DNA of 58,745 bases from CAZNPW01 sp964575185 (GCA_964575185.1 CAZNPW010000015.1:1-58745), one strand, 5' to 3'; shown: positions 24,833 through 33,722, numbered from the stretch's first letter. Numbers and translations are program-made. Notes: generated by a model from the sequence alone, not told the origin.

Positions 24833-26004
24833 CCACCTGGGACCACGCCTTCGCCTCCCGCGCGCGCCGCCCCAGCGCGGTGATCTGGACCATCGCCGCG
24901 GCGGTCGCGGTGTTCCTGGTCTGGGCCGCGCTCGCCTGGGTGTCCGAGATCGTCCGCGCCCCCGGCCAGGTCGTTCCGTCCTCGCGCCCGCAGATCATCC
25001 AGAACCTCGAGGGCGGCATCCTGGCGGAGCTTGCGGTGCGCGAGGGCGACATCGTGGAGCCCGGGCAGATGCTCGCGCGGTTGCAGGGCACAACCTACCA
25101 GTCGATGGTCGACGACCTGTCCGACCAGATCGCCACGCTGGAGATCCGCCGCCTGCGGCTCGAGGCCGAGATGGTGGGGTCGGACAGCTTCCTCGCGCCG
25201 CCAGAATGGGCGACCCGTGTGCCCGACATCGTGCTGTCGGAGACGACGCTCCTGTCGGCCCGGCTGATCGAGGCGCGGGCGCGGATCGACGGTGCCAAGG
25301 CGGTCTTGGAACAGGCCGCGGCCGAGCGCGACCTGATGGAGCGAATGCTCGACCAGGACGTGGCGCCCCTGATCGAGGTGACGCGCGCGCGCAAGGCCAA
25401 CTCCGACGCCGAGGCGCAGCTGGCCGAGGCGCGGACGCGGACGGAACTGGAACGCGCGACCGAATACGCCAAGGTGCAGTCCGACCTCGTGTCGCTGCGC
25501 CAGCGGCTGAAGATCAGCCAGGACCAGCTCGCCCGGACGGTGCTGATGGCACCGCTGCGCGGCGTGGTGAACAAGGTCGCGATCACCACGATCGGCGGCG
25601 TGGTGCGCCCGGGCGAGGAGATCATGCAGATCATCCCGCTGGACGACGAGCTGTATATCGAGGCCCGCGTCGCCCCGCGCGACATCGCCGCGGTGATGCC
25701 CGGCCAGGCCGCGACGGTGAAGCTGTCGGCCTGGGACTACACCATCTGGGGCACCCTGCCCGCCACCGTCAGCTTCGTCTCGGCCGATACCTTCATCGAC
25801 GAACGCAGCCGCGCCGCCGACGGCGACCCGCGCTACAAGGTCACGCTGCGGGTCGACCTGTCGCGCCTGACCGACCGCCAGCAGCGGATGGAGATCCGCC
25901 CCGGGATGCAGGCGACGGTCGAGTTGCAGACGGGCGAGAAGACCGTCCTGACCTATTTGCTGAAACCGCTCTACAAATCCTCCGAAGCGCTGAGCGAGCG
26001 CTGA
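24829..26004 (+). CDS. HlyD-family periplasmic adaptor of the type I secretion system
   Basis: 391-residue membrane fusion protein. It has a short cytoplasmic N-terminus and one membrane segment (about residues 18-42, WTIAAAVAVFLVWAALAWV). The lipoyl-like half-domain follows (VPSSRPQIIQNLEGGILAEL), then a long coiled coil at residues 90-245 and the closing beta-barrel with APLRGVVNKVAI and GGVVRPGEEIMQIIP. The order is that of HlyD/LapC. It bridges the ABC transporter and the TolC-like channel. The ATG overlaps the transporter stop (ATGA). A weak GGGCG/CGCCC hairpin follows the stop at 26005-26022. Confidence 0.94.
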   Translation: MTTWDHAFASRARRPSAVIWTIAAAVAVFLVWAALAWVSEIVRAPGQVVPSSRPQIIQNLEGGILAELAVREGDIVEPGQMLARLQGTTYQSMVDDLSDQIATLEIRRLRLEAEMVGSDSFLAPPEWATRVPDIVLSETTLLSARLIEARARIDGAKAVLEQAAAERDLMERMLDQDVAPLIEVTRARKANSDAEAQLAEARTRTELERATEYAKVQSDLVSLRQRLKISQDQLARTVLMAPLRGVVNKVAITTIGGVVRPGEEIMQIIPLDDELYIEARVAPRDIAAVMPGQAATVKLSAWDYTIWGTLPATVSFVSADTFIDERSRAADGDPRYKVTLRVDLSRLTDRQQRMEIRPGMQATVELQTGEKTVLTYLLKPLYKSSEALSER

Positions 26005-26012
26005 GGGCGATC

Positions 26013-26028
26013 TTCACCGCCCGTTAAC
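26013..26028 (+). promoter_or_regulatory. CtrA-like box upstream of motB
   Basis: TTCA-N7-TTAAC, one mismatch from the CtrA consensus TTAA-N7-TTAAC, 44 bp before the motB start and just after the hlyD stop. CtrA activates motility genes in Rhodobacteraceae. The same spacing occurs again before flgE, which raises confidence that both are real. Confidence 0.55.
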
Positions 26029-26071
26029 ACCCGCCCGGCACCTTCCGTCCGGGGTGAAGTGCGGGTGTGTG

Positions 26072-26896
26072 ATGGCCAGGCAGACGAATGCCGCGCCAGT
26101 CATCATCAAGCGGAAGAAGAACGTCGTCGGCGGCGGCCACCACGGGGGGGCGTGGAAGGTTGCCTATGCCGATTTCGTCACGGCCATGATGGCCTTCTTC
26201 ATGCTGATGTGGCTGCTGAACGCGACGACGGAGAAACAGCGCAAGGGCATTGCGGACTACTTCAGTCCGAACCTGCCCATCAGCCGCATCTCGGGCGGCG
26301 GTGACGGCATGTTCGGCGGCGACAGCGTGTTCTCGGACAATGTGCTGGCGCAGTCGGGCAACGGCGGCATCGCGGGCGACGGCGCGACCGCCGGGCAGGC
26401 GGCCGACACGGGCGCCGACGCCTCGCCCGAGGCGCTGAAGGCCCGGATCGACCAGGCGCTCGCGGCGCGGGGCGGCGAAAGCATGACGATGGACCGCGCC
26501 CTGCGCAACATCAACACGCGCATCACCGACGAGGGCCTGGTGATCGAGATCTTCGACCGCGAGGACGTGCCCGTGTTCGGCGCGGGCGGCATGATCCCCG
26601 AGCCGATCCTCGACGTGATCGTGCCCGTGGTGGCCGACGTGCTGCGGCTGACCACGAACGACATCGCGGTGGCCGGGCACGTCGCGGCGCAGCCGATCGT
26701 CGCGGTCGACAACAACGTCTGGGCGCTGTCGGCGGGGCGCGCGCAGGTGCTGCGCGGGCTGCTGGAGCAGGCGGGCACCGCGCCCGCGCGGCTGATGCGC
26801 GTCACCGGCCACGCCGACCGCACCCCGGCCACCGCCGACCCGACCGAGGTGCGCAACAACCGCATCGACATCATCCTTCTGCGAGACGACACATGA
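26072..26896 (+). CDS. motB: Flagellar motor protein MotB
   Basis: 274-residue stator protein. A basic N-terminus (VIIKRKKN) is followed by the single membrane helix WKVAYADFVTAMMAFFMLMW with the proton-binding aspartate at Asp34, then a Gly/Ala-rich linker and an OmpA-like peptidoglycan-binding domain (AGHVAAQPI, RVTGHADRTP, VRNNRIDIILL). The ATG at 26072 gives the MARQTNAAPV opening typical of Rhodobacteraceae MotB; a GTG at 26054 would add six residues. motA is not adjacent. It is the first gene of a flagellar run in the order motB-flgE-flgK-flgL-flgI. Confidence 0.93.
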   Translation: MARQTNAAPVIIKRKKNVVGGGHHGGAWKVAYADFVTAMMAFFMLMWLLNATTEKQRKGIADYFSPNLPISRISGGGDGMFGGDSVFSDNVLAQSGNGGIAGDGATAGQAADTGADASPEALKARIDQALAARGGESMTMDRALRNINTRITDEGLVIEIFDREDVPVFGAGGMIPEPILDVIVPVVADVLRLTTNDIAVAGHVAAQPIVAVDNNVWALSAGRAQVLRGLLEQAGTAPARLMRVTGHADRTPATADPTEVRNNRIDIILLRDDT

Positions 26897-26913
26897 CGGC
26901 CACCCTTCGGACG

Positions 26914-26929
26914 TTAGGCGGGCCTTAAC
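26914..26929 (+). promoter_or_regulatory. CtrA-like box upstream of flgE
   Basis: TTAG-N7-TTAAC at 26914-26929, 57 bp before the flgE start, differs from the CtrA consensus at one position in the left half-site. It is TA-rich in an otherwise extremely GC-rich context and lies in a 90-bp intergenic gap, which makes chance less likely. Confidence 0.6.
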
Positions 26930-26986
26930 CCGCCGGGGCGCATGGTGCGCGGAACGAAGGATTCGCAACCGAAAGGCGCTCCCCGC

Positions 26987-28291
26987 ATGACGATCACCTC
27001 CGCCCTGAACGCCGGCGTCGCCGGGCTGAACGCCAACGCGGCGCGGCTGGCCACGATTTCCGACAACATCGCGAACTCCGGCACCTACGGCTACAAGCGC
27101 GCGGTGGCGGAGTTCGAAAGCATGGTCATCTCGCAGTCCCGCGGGGCGGGGCAGTATGCGGCGGGGGGCGTGCGCGCCTCCACCACCCGGCTGATCGACG
27201 AACGCGGCGCGCTCGTCGGCACCTCGAACCCGCTCGACATCGCGGTGTCGGGCCGCGGCATGCTGCCGGTGATGCAGTCGGTCGACCTGAACGGGACCGA
27301 GGTGTCGGAAATGCTGCTGACCCGCACGGGGTCGTTCCGCCCCGACGCCAACGGCGTGCTGCGCAGCGATTCGGGCTTCGTCCTGCTCGGCGTGCCCGCC
27401 AACAACGACGGCGTGGTGCCGACCTTCCCGCGCGATTCGATCGGCGCGCTGGAACCCGTGGTGGTCCCCGCCAGCCAGAAGGCGGGCGATCCCACGACCG
27501 AGATGACCCTCGGCATCAACCTGCCCGCCACGCAGACCGCGGCCGGCTCCACCGCGACGCCGCTGCCCCTGTCGGTCGAATACTTCGGCAACCTCGGCGC
27601 GTCGGAGCGGCTCGACTTCACCTTCACGCCGACCGTGCCCGTGACGGGCAGTTCCAACACCTGGACGATGGAGATCCGCGACAGCGCCCAGGGCGGCGCG
27701 CTGATCGGAAGCTACACGATGGTGTTCGACGACACGCGCGGCCAGGGCGGCACGCTGCAGAGCGTGACGCCGATCACCGGCGGGCCCTACGATGCGGCCA
27801 CCGGCACGCTGGCCCTGACGGTCGCCGGCGGCCCGCTGGAGCTGTCGATCGGCCGCCCGGCCGACGCCGACGGCATCACCCAGCTTTCGGACGAGTTCCT
27901 GCCGACCGGGGTGACCAAGAACGGCTCGCCCGTCGGCAACCTGACGGGGGTCGAGATCGACGAGAGCGGGTTCCTGAACGCGACCTACGACACGGGCTTC
28001 GTGCGCACCCTCTACCAGGTGCCGCTGGTCGACGTGCCAAACCCCAACGGCCTGCAGTCGCTGAGCAACCAGGCGTTCAAGGTCAGCCAGCAGTCGGGCA
28101 GCTTCTTCCTGTGGGACGCGGGGTCCGGCCCCACCGGCCCGGTCGTGGGCTTCGCGCGCGAGAACTCCACCACCGACGTCGCGGCCGAACTGACCGACCT
28201 CATCAAGACGCAGCGGGCCTATTCGTCGAACGCCAAGGTCATCACCACGGTCGACGAGATGCTGCAGGAAACCACGAACATCAAGCGATAG
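26987..28291 (+). CDS. flgE: Flagellar hook protein FlgE
   Basis: 434-residue hook subunit. The N-terminal axial helix (TITSALNAGVAGLNANAARLATISDNIANSGTYG region) has the family ANxxx-SDNIAN signature, followed by IAVSGRGMLPV. The D1 region and C-terminal helix (TTDVAAELTDLIKTQRAYSSNAKVITTVDEML region) close the protein. Exported by the flagellar type III apparatus and polymerised into the hook. The ATG at 26987 is preceded by GAAAGG; an upstream start at 26942 adds 15 unconserved residues. flgK follows after 9 bp. Confidence 0.93.
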   Translation: MTITSALNAGVAGLNANAARLATISDNIANSGTYGYKRAVAEFESMVISQSRGAGQYAAGGVRASTTRLIDERGALVGTSNPLDIAVSGRGMLPVMQSVDLNGTEVSEMLLTRTGSFRPDANGVLRSDSGFVLLGVPANNDGVVPTFPRDSIGALEPVVVPASQKAGDPTTEMTLGINLPATQTAAGSTATPLPLSVEYFGNLGASERLDFTFTPTVPVTGSSNTWTMEIRDSAQGGALIGSYTMVFDDTRGQGGTLQSVTPITGGPYDAATGTLALTVAGGPLELSIGRPADADGITQLSDEFLPTGVTKNGSPVGNLTGVEIDESGFLNATYDTGFVRTLYQVPLVDVPNPNGLQSLSNQAFKVSQQSGSFFLWDAGSGPTGPVVGFARENSTTDVAAELTDLIKTQRAYSSNAKVITTVDEMLQETTNIKR

Positions 28292-28300
28292 GAGACGCCC

Positions 28301-29761
28301 ATGGGCCTCAGCGCCGCCTTCCTGATCGCAGGTTCGGGCCTTGCCGCGAACGGCCGGGCCACCGCCGTCGTGTCGTCCAACATCGCCAACGCCCTGACCG
28401 AAGGCTATGCCCGGCGCGAGGCGATCATGACCCAGGCCTTTCCCGGGACCGTCTCGGGCGTCAGCGTTGGCAGCATCGCGCGCAACGTCGACACCGCGCT
28501 CGCGGGCGAGGCGCGGCGCGCCGACGCCGGGGCGGCGGGCACCGGCCTGCTCGCGGCCTTCGCCGCGCGCGCCGAAGCCGCTCTCGGCCAGCCGGGGGAG
28601 GAGGGCGCGCTCGGCACCGTCCTCGCTCGGCTCGAGACCGCCTTCACCGAGGCCGCGGTCCGCCCCGACGTCCCGGCGCGGCTCTCGGCCACGGGCCGGG
28701 CGCTGGCCGACGTGGCAGGCAGCCTGCGCGGCCTCTCCGCCGGCCTCCAGACCGCGCGCGAGGAGGCCGACCGCGGCATCGCGACCGACGTCGCCGCCCT
28801 GAACGACGGCCTGCAGGCGGTCGCCCGGCTCGACAGCCGCATCATCTCGACCGCGGCCCGCGGCGGCGATACCGGCGCGCTGCAGGACGAACGCCAGCGC
28901 ACCGTCGACCGGCTGTCGTCCATCGTGCCCCTGCGCGAGATCCCCCGCCCCGACGGACGCGCCGCGCTGGTCACGACAGGGGGCCTGATCCTGCTCGACG
29001 GCCGCGCCGCGACGGTCGGCTTCACCGCCACGCGCAGCATCGCCGCCGAGATGACGCTTGCCGCGGGCGATCTCTCTGGGCTGACGGTCGATGGCCGCCC
29101 CGTGGCGCTCAACGCCGGTCCGGGGCTGATGGACGGCGGCGCGCTCGCCGCGCGCTTCGCGGTCCGCGACACCGCCGCGCCCGCGGCGCAGGCCGAGCTC
29201 GACGCCCTGGCCCGGGACCTGGTCGAAAGGCTGTCCGACCCCGCGCTCGACCCGACCAACCCGCCGGGCGCGCCGGGCCTGCTGACCGACCAGGGCGGGG
29301 CCTTCCTCCCCGTGAACGAGGCCGGTCTGGCCGCGCGGCTGGCGGTCAACCCGGCCGCCGACCCCGCGGCCGGCGGCGCGCTCTTCCGTCTGCGCGACGG
29401 GCTGGGGGCGACGGTGCCCGGGCCGGTCGGCGACGGGGCGCTCCTGTCCCGCGCCGCGGAGCGTCTCGCCGAGGTGCGGCCCACCGCCAGCGCCGCCGTC
29501 ACCCCCGGTCGCCGCACGGCCGAGGGGCTGGCCGCCGACATCACCTCGCTCGCCGCCACGCGGCGCCTCCAGGCCGAAGGGCGGCAGGCCACCGCGGGGG
29601 CCGAGGCCGCGACGCTGCGCGACGCCGTCGCCGCCGGCGGGGTGAACACCGACGCCGAGATGCAGCGCCTGATCGCGCTGGAACAGGCCTATGCCGCCAA
29701 CGCCCGCGTGCTGAGCGTGGTCGATTCCCTCTTTGCCCAACTGCTCGAGGCCGTGCGATGA
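28301..29761 (+). CDS. flgK: Flagellar hook-associated protein 1 FlgK
   Basis: 486-residue HAP1 that forms the hook-filament junction with FlgL. The N-terminus carries GLAANGRATAVVSSNIANALTEGYARR, the FlgK form of the SNIAN motif. The middle is Ala-rich coiled coil, and the C-terminus (IALEQAYAANARVLSVVDSLFAQLLEAV region) is the conserved axial helix. Codon and amino-acid composition is extremely Ala/Arg-rich, as in its neighbours. The stop overlaps the flgL ATG (ATGA). Confidence 0.92.
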   Translation: MGLSAAFLIAGSGLAANGRATAVVSSNIANALTEGYARREAIMTQAFPGTVSGVSVGSIARNVDTALAGEARRADAGAAGTGLLAAFAARAEAALGQPGEEGALGTVLARLETAFTEAAVRPDVPARLSATGRALADVAGSLRGLSAGLQTAREEADRGIATDVAALNDGLQAVARLDSRIISTAARGGDTGALQDERQRTVDRLSSIVPLREIPRPDGRAALVTTGGLILLDGRAATVGFTATRSIAAEMTLAAGDLSGLTVDGRPVALNAGPGLMDGGALAARFAVRDTAAPAAQAELDALARDLVERLSDPALDPTNPPGAPGLLTDQGGAFLPVNEAGLAARLAVNPAADPAAGGALFRLRDGLGATVPGPVGDGALLSRAAERLAEVRPTASAAVTPGRRTAEGLAADITSLAATRRLQAEGRQATAGAEAATLRDAVAAGGVNTDAEMQRLIALEQAYAANARVLSVVDSLFAQLLEAVR

Positions 29762-30762
29762 CCCTGCAACCGATCGGTGACCTGGCCCAGATCTTCGTGT
29801 CGCGCCGCCAGATGACGGCGGTGCAGGCCGCGCTGAACCGCAACAAGGCCGAGATGACGACCGGCCTCGTCCAGGACCGCGGCGCGCATCTGCGCGGCGA
29901 CCAGACCGCGGCCTCGGCGCTCGCGCGCGACAGCGCGATGGTCGGGGCGCTGGCGCGCAACGCGCAGACGCTTGCGGTCACGTCCGGCGCGATGCAGGCG
30001 GCGCTGCAGACCGTCGACCGGCTCGCCGCGGACCTTTCCGGCCAGCTCCTGTCGCCCGCCGCCGATCGCGACGGGGCCACGACCGGCACGCTCGTCGCGG
30101 AGGCGCGCGACGCGCTCGCGGGGGCGGTCGGGGCGCTGAACGCGCGGGCGGGGGGGCAGGCCCTGTTCTCGGGTGCCGCGAGCGACGGCCCGGCGCTGGT
30201 CGATGCCGACACGCTGCTGGCCCAGGTCCGGGCGGCCGCCGCGGGCGAGACCTCGGTCGCCGGGATCACCGCCGCGGTGACGGCCTGGTTCGACGACCCG
30301 GCCGGGTTCGCGGCGCAGGCCTACCTCGGCGGCCCGCCGCGCCCGCCCGTGCCGCTCGCGCCCGGCGAAACCGCGGCGCTGCCGCAGACCGCGGCGGACC
30401 CTGCCCTGCGTCGCACGCTCGCGGGCCTCGCCATCGCGGCGCTGGCGGTGGAGTTCGCGGCGGGCGGTCCCTCCGACACCGCCGCCGGCCTGCAGCGCGC
30501 CGCGGGGCGGATGCTCGTCGCGGAGGGGACGGCGCGGACGGCGCTGATGGCCGACCTCGGCCTCACCGAGGGGCGGATCGCTGCGACCGCCACCCGGCTC
30601 CAGGCCGAAGACACCGCGCTGGACCGCGCCCGGTCCGACCTTCTCTCCGCGGACCCCTACGAATCGGCCGCGATGCTGACCGAGCGGCAGACCCAGCTCG
30701 AGACGATCTACGCGGTCACCGCGCGCCTGTCGCGCCTGTCGCTGGCGGAGTTCCTGCGGTGA
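29758..30762 (+). CDS. flgL: Flagellar hook-associated protein 3 FlgL (flagellin-like)
   Basis: 334-residue protein with a flagellin-type N-terminal helix (FVSRRQMTAVQAALNRNKAEM region, MTTGLVQD) and a C-terminal helix (DPYESAAMLTERQTQLETIYAVTARLSRLSL region). With FlgK it caps the hook for filament attachment. The position between flgK and flgI and the length identify it as FlgL rather than flagellin. It starts with ATGA on the flgK stop, and its own stop overlaps the GTG of flgI, so the run is translationally coupled. Confidence 0.9.
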   Translation: MTLQPIGDLAQIFVSRRQMTAVQAALNRNKAEMTTGLVQDRGAHLRGDQTAASALARDSAMVGALARNAQTLAVTSGAMQAALQTVDRLAADLSGQLLSPAADRDGATTGTLVAEARDALAGAVGALNARAGGQALFSGAASDGPALVDADTLLAQVRAAAAGETSVAGITAAVTAWFDDPAGFAAQAYLGGPPRPPVPLAPGETAALPQTAADPALRRTLAGLAIAALAVEFAAGGPSDTAAGLQRAAGRMLVAEGTARTALMADLGLTEGRIAATATRLQAEDTALDRARSDLLSADPYESAAMLTERQTQLETIYAVTARLSRLSLAEFLR

Positions 30763-31865
30763 CCCTGCGGCTGATCCTGTCCGCGCTGCTCTGGGCGCTC
30801 GCGGCGGCGGCCGCCGCCGCCGCGCCGGTCCGCCTGAAGGACCTGGTGGAGTTCGACGGCGTCCGTGGCAACGACCTGGTCGGCTACGGGCTGGTGGTGG
30901 GCCTCGACGGCTCCGGCGATTCCTTGCGCAACGCACCGTTCACGCAGGAGATCATGGCCAACCTGCTGGAGCGGCTGGGGGTCAACATGATCGGCGTCGA
31001 CATGCGGCCGCGCAACGTCGCGGCGGTGCTCGTCACGGCCGAACTCCCGCCCTTCGCCCGCGCCGGGGCACAGATCGGCGTCAGCGTCTCGGCCATCGGC
31101 GATGCCGAAAGCCTGCTCGGCGGGACGCTCGTGATGACGCCGCTGAACGGCGCCGACGGGCAGGTCTATGCCGTGGCGCAGGGCACCGTGATCGCCGGCG
31201 GAATGGTCGCCGAGGGGCAGGCCGCGCGGGTCACGCAGGGCGTGCCGACGGCGGGGACGATTCCGTCGGGCGCGCGGGTCGAACGCGAGGTGCCCTTCGA
31301 CCTCGGCAGCCTCACCACCGTCCGGCTGGCGTTGCGCGACCCCGATTTCACCACCGCGGCGCGGATCGAGCAGGCGATCAACCGCGAGTTCGGCGGCGGC
31401 GTCGCGCGGATGCTCGATGCGGGCACCGTCGCCATCGACCCCGCCGCGACGGGTGCGCCTTCGGTGGCGCATGCGCTCAGCGCGATCGAGAACCTCGCGG
31501 TCGAACCGGAACGGCGGGCGCGGGTGATCGTCGACCAGCGGTCGGGCACCATCGTGATGGGCGCCGAGGTGCGGATCAGCCCCGTCGCGGTGGCGCAGGG
31601 CAACCTGACCGTCCGCGTCGAGGAGATGCCGGTCGCGGTGCAGCCCAACCCCTTCGCCGAGGGCGAGACGATCGTGCTGCCACGCAGCGCCGCCGACATC
31701 GAGGAAGGGCCGGGCACGGGCCTCGCCATCGTCGGCGGCGGCACCTCGCTGGCCGAGGTCGTGGCGGGACTGAACGCGCTGGGCGTGGCCCCGAACGATC
31801 TGATCGACATCCTGACGGCCATCAACGCCGCAGGCGCGCTGCACGGGGAGTTCATCGTGAACTGA
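30759..31865 (+). CDS. flgI: Flagellar P-ring protein FlgI
   Basis: 368-residue P-ring subunit. An N-terminal Sec signal peptide (LILSALLWALAAAAAAAAP region) is followed by the highly conserved RLKDLVEFDGVRGNDLVGYGLVVGL region, ERLGV, MRPRNVAAVLVTA, and the C-terminal LNALGVAPNDLIDILTAIN. It assembles in the periplasm around the flagellar rod. The start is GTG at 30759, overlapping the flgL stop. It is the last flagellar gene visible; what follows is a gene-free repeat region. Confidence 0.95.
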   Translation: MTLRLILSALLWALAAAAAAAAPVRLKDLVEFDGVRGNDLVGYGLVVGLDGSGDSLRNAPFTQEIMANLLERLGVNMIGVDMRPRNVAAVLVTAELPPFARAGAQIGVSVSAIGDAESLLGGTLVMTPLNGADGQVYAVAQGTVIAGGMVAEGQAARVTQGVPTAGTIPSGARVEREVPFDLGSLTTVRLALRDPDFTTAARIEQAINREFGGGVARMLDAGTVAIDPAATGAPSVAHALSAIENLAVEPERRARVIVDQRSGTIVMGAEVRISPVAVAQGNLTVRVEEMPVAVQPNPFAEGETIVLPRSAADIEEGPGTGLAIVGGGTSLAEVVAGLNALGVAPNDLIDILTAINAAGALHGEFIVN

Positions 31866-31877
31866 CGCGCTTCCAGA

Positions 31878-31970
31878 ACGGACCGGGGCCGGGTCCGCAC
31901 CAGCCGCGACGGACCGGGGCCGGGTCTGCACCAACCGCGACGAACCGGGGCCGGGTCCGCACCAGCCGCG
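31878..31970. repeat. Three tandem 31-bp repeats downstream of flgI
   Basis: Three head-to-tail 31-bp units at 31878-31908, 31909-31939 and 31940-31970. Each contains ACCGGGGCCGGGT and GCACCARCCGCG, with only a few substitutions between copies. The centre of each can pair GGACC with GGTCC or GACC with GGTC. No coding potential is evident. They open a 544-bp gene-free interval (31866-32409) that also holds the next two repeat families; the remainder shows only a CAGGTTCAG direct repeat near 32370-32395. Confidence 0.95.
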
Positions 31971-32006
31971 GCAGCAACCGCCGCTTGCGCCTGCGACCGG
32001 GACCGG

Positions 32007-32149
32007 CCATCCTCGGGCTATCCTCGGGCTATCCTCGGGCTATCCTCGGGCTATCCTCGGGCTATCCTCGGGCTATCCTCGGGCCATCCTCGGGCCATCC
32101 TCGGGCCATCCTCGGGACAACCTCGGGCCATCCTCGGGACAACCTCGGC
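32007..32149. repeat. Thirteen tandem 11-bp repeats (YATCCTCGGG type)
   Basis: Unit CYATCCTCGGG in exact 11-bp phase. Copy 1 is CCATCCTCGGG, copies 2-7 are CTATCCTCGGG, copies 8-10 and 12 are CCATCCTCGGG, and copies 11 and 13 are ACAACCTCGG variants. The unit is close to one helical turn, so identical faces of the DNA are presented thirteen times. There are no unique spacers, so it is not a CRISPR. It is a candidate variable-number tandem repeat or a protein-binding array. Confidence 0.96.
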
Positions 32150-32232
32150 CCGGGTCTCGGCCCGGGCCTCGCAATGCACGTCGAGATCGCAGAGGTCGGC
32201 GGCATGGACGTCGGGCAGACCGCCCCCGCGAG

Positions 32233-32291
32233 CAGCCTGGGCGCAGGGTCCGCCCCCGCGACCGGCCGAACAGCCTGGGCGCAGGGTCCGC
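32233..32291. repeat. Pair of 21-bp direct repeats 38 bp apart
   Basis: Identical 21-bp copies starting CAGCCTGGGCGCAGGG and ending TCCGC lie at 32233-32253 and 32271-32291. The shared GGTCCGC end resembles part of the 31-bp unit upstream, so these may be diverged members of the same family. No ORF is supported across them. Confidence 0.85.
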
Positions 32292-32409
32292 ACCCTCCTC
32301 CGGCACCGCCAACCCGACCAAGCCGCAGCCGATCTTCCGTCTCCCCCTTGCGCCTCGGCGTTCCCGCAGGTTCAGTGGCCGACAGGTTCAGCCGCCGGTG
32401 GAGCGCGGG

Positions 32410-33699
32410 ATGCGACCGATGCGGCACATCGACAGGCTTCGCACCGAGGTCGCGCTGCGACGGGAGGCGCTCGTCGCGCTGACGCAGGCGCTGGTCCGCA
32501 TCCCGACGCTCAACCCGCCCGGCGCGCATTACCGCGACATCTGCGACCTCCTCGACCGCCATCTGACCGGCGCGGGCTTTTCCTGCACCCTGATCCGGGC
32601 GACCGGCGCGCCGGGCGACAGCGACCGTTTCCCGCGCTGGAACATCGTTGCCCGCCGCGAGGGGACCGCCCCCGGCGAATGCGTGCACTTCAACGGCCAT
32701 ACCGACGTGGTGGCGGCGGGACAGGGCTGGACCTGCGACCCCTTCGGCGCGGAGGTCCGCGACGGGCGCGTCTACGGCCGCGGGGCCTGCGACATGAAGG
32801 GCGGCCTCGCCGCCGCCGTCATCGCCGCCGAGGCCTTCTGCGCCGCCTTCCCCGACTTCCGCGGGGCGATCGAGATCTCGGGCACCGCCGACGAGGAATC
32901 GGGCGGCCTGGCCGGCGTCGCGCACCTCGCGCGGGGCGGCTGGTTCGACCCCGCCCGCGTCCAGCACGTCATCATCCCCGAACCGCTGCACAAGGACCGC
33001 GTCTGCCTCGGCCACCGCGGCGGCTGGTGGGCCGAGATCGAGACGCGGGGCACCATCGCGCACGGCGCGATGCCGTTCCTCGGCGACTGCGCGGTGCGCC
33101 ACATGGGCGCGGTGCTGGAGGCGTTCGAGCGCGAGCTCTTCCCCGCGCTCGCGCGCCGCCGCACCGACATGCCGGTGGTGCCCGAAGGCGCGCGCGCCTC
33201 GACCATGAACATCAACGCGATCCACGGCGGCCAGCCCGAGCAGGAGGACCCGACCGCCCTGCCCGCCCATTGCGTGCCCGACCGCTGCCGCATCACCATC
33301 GACCGCCGCTTCCTGCCCGAGGAGCGGATCGAGGACGTCGCCGCCGAGGTGACGGCGCTGCTCGACCGGCTGAAGGCGAGCCGCCCGCGGTTCGACTACC
33401 GCCTGCGCGAGATCAACCGCGTGCTGCCCTCGATGACCGACCGGTCCGCCCCGGTCGCCGCGGCCGTCGCCGGTGCGGTGCGCGCGGTGCTGGGGGTGGC
33501 GCCCGCCTGGGTCGCCTCGCCCGGGTCCTACGACCAGAAGCACATCGACCGCATCGGCCGGTTGCGCAACTGCGTCGCCTACGGCCCCGGGCGGCTTGAA
33601 CTGGCGCATGTCGCCGATGAATATGTCCTCATCGACGACATGGTCGACAGCGCCACGGTCATGGCCGCGACGCTGGCGTCGCTGCTGCTGCCCGCGTGA
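32410..33699 (+). CDS. M20 family metallopeptidase/deacylase (ArgE/DapE-like)
   Basis: About 429-residue zinc-dependent M20 hydrolase. The first metal motif is HFNGHTDVV. YGRGACDMKGG carries the bridging Asp, SGTADEESGG supplies the catalytic Glu pair, and the dimerisation domain has HGAMPFLG. It should release an acyl group or cleave a short peptide or N-acyl amino acid in the cytoplasm. GGAG at 32400-32403 supports ATG 32410 (GTG 32398 and ATG 32419 are alternatives). It heads an operon with a peptide-type ABC importer, suggesting that it processes the imported compound. Confidence 0.88.
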   Translation: MRPMRHIDRLRTEVALRREALVALTQALVRIPTLNPPGAHYRDICDLLDRHLTGAGFSCTLIRATGAPGDSDRFPRWNIVARREGTAPGECVHFNGHTDVVAAGQGWTCDPFGAEVRDGRVYGRGACDMKGGLAAAVIAAEAFCAAFPDFRGAIEISGTADEESGGLAGVAHLARGGWFDPARVQHVIIPEPLHKDRVCLGHRGGWWAEIETRGTIAHGAMPFLGDCAVRHMGAVLEAFERELFPALARRRTDMPVVPEGARASTMNINAIHGGQPEQEDPTALPAHCVPDRCRITIDRRFLPEERIEDVAAEVTALLDRLKASRPRFDYRLREINRVLPSMTDRSAPVAAAVAGAVRAVLGVAPAWVASPGSYDQKHIDRIGRLRNCVAYGPGRLELAHVADEYVLIDDMVDSATVMAATLASLLLPA

Positions 33700-33722
33700 A
33701 ACGAACAGGGAAGGGGACAGGC

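Noticed and set aside
26024..29740. A 1238-residue minus-strand open frame across motB-flgK
   Set aside because: Shadow ORF; the plus strand encodes four clear flagellar proteins with correct starts and overlaps.
32007..32149. CRISPR array
   Set aside because: The units are 11 bp, contiguous and without unique spacers, and no cas genes are present.
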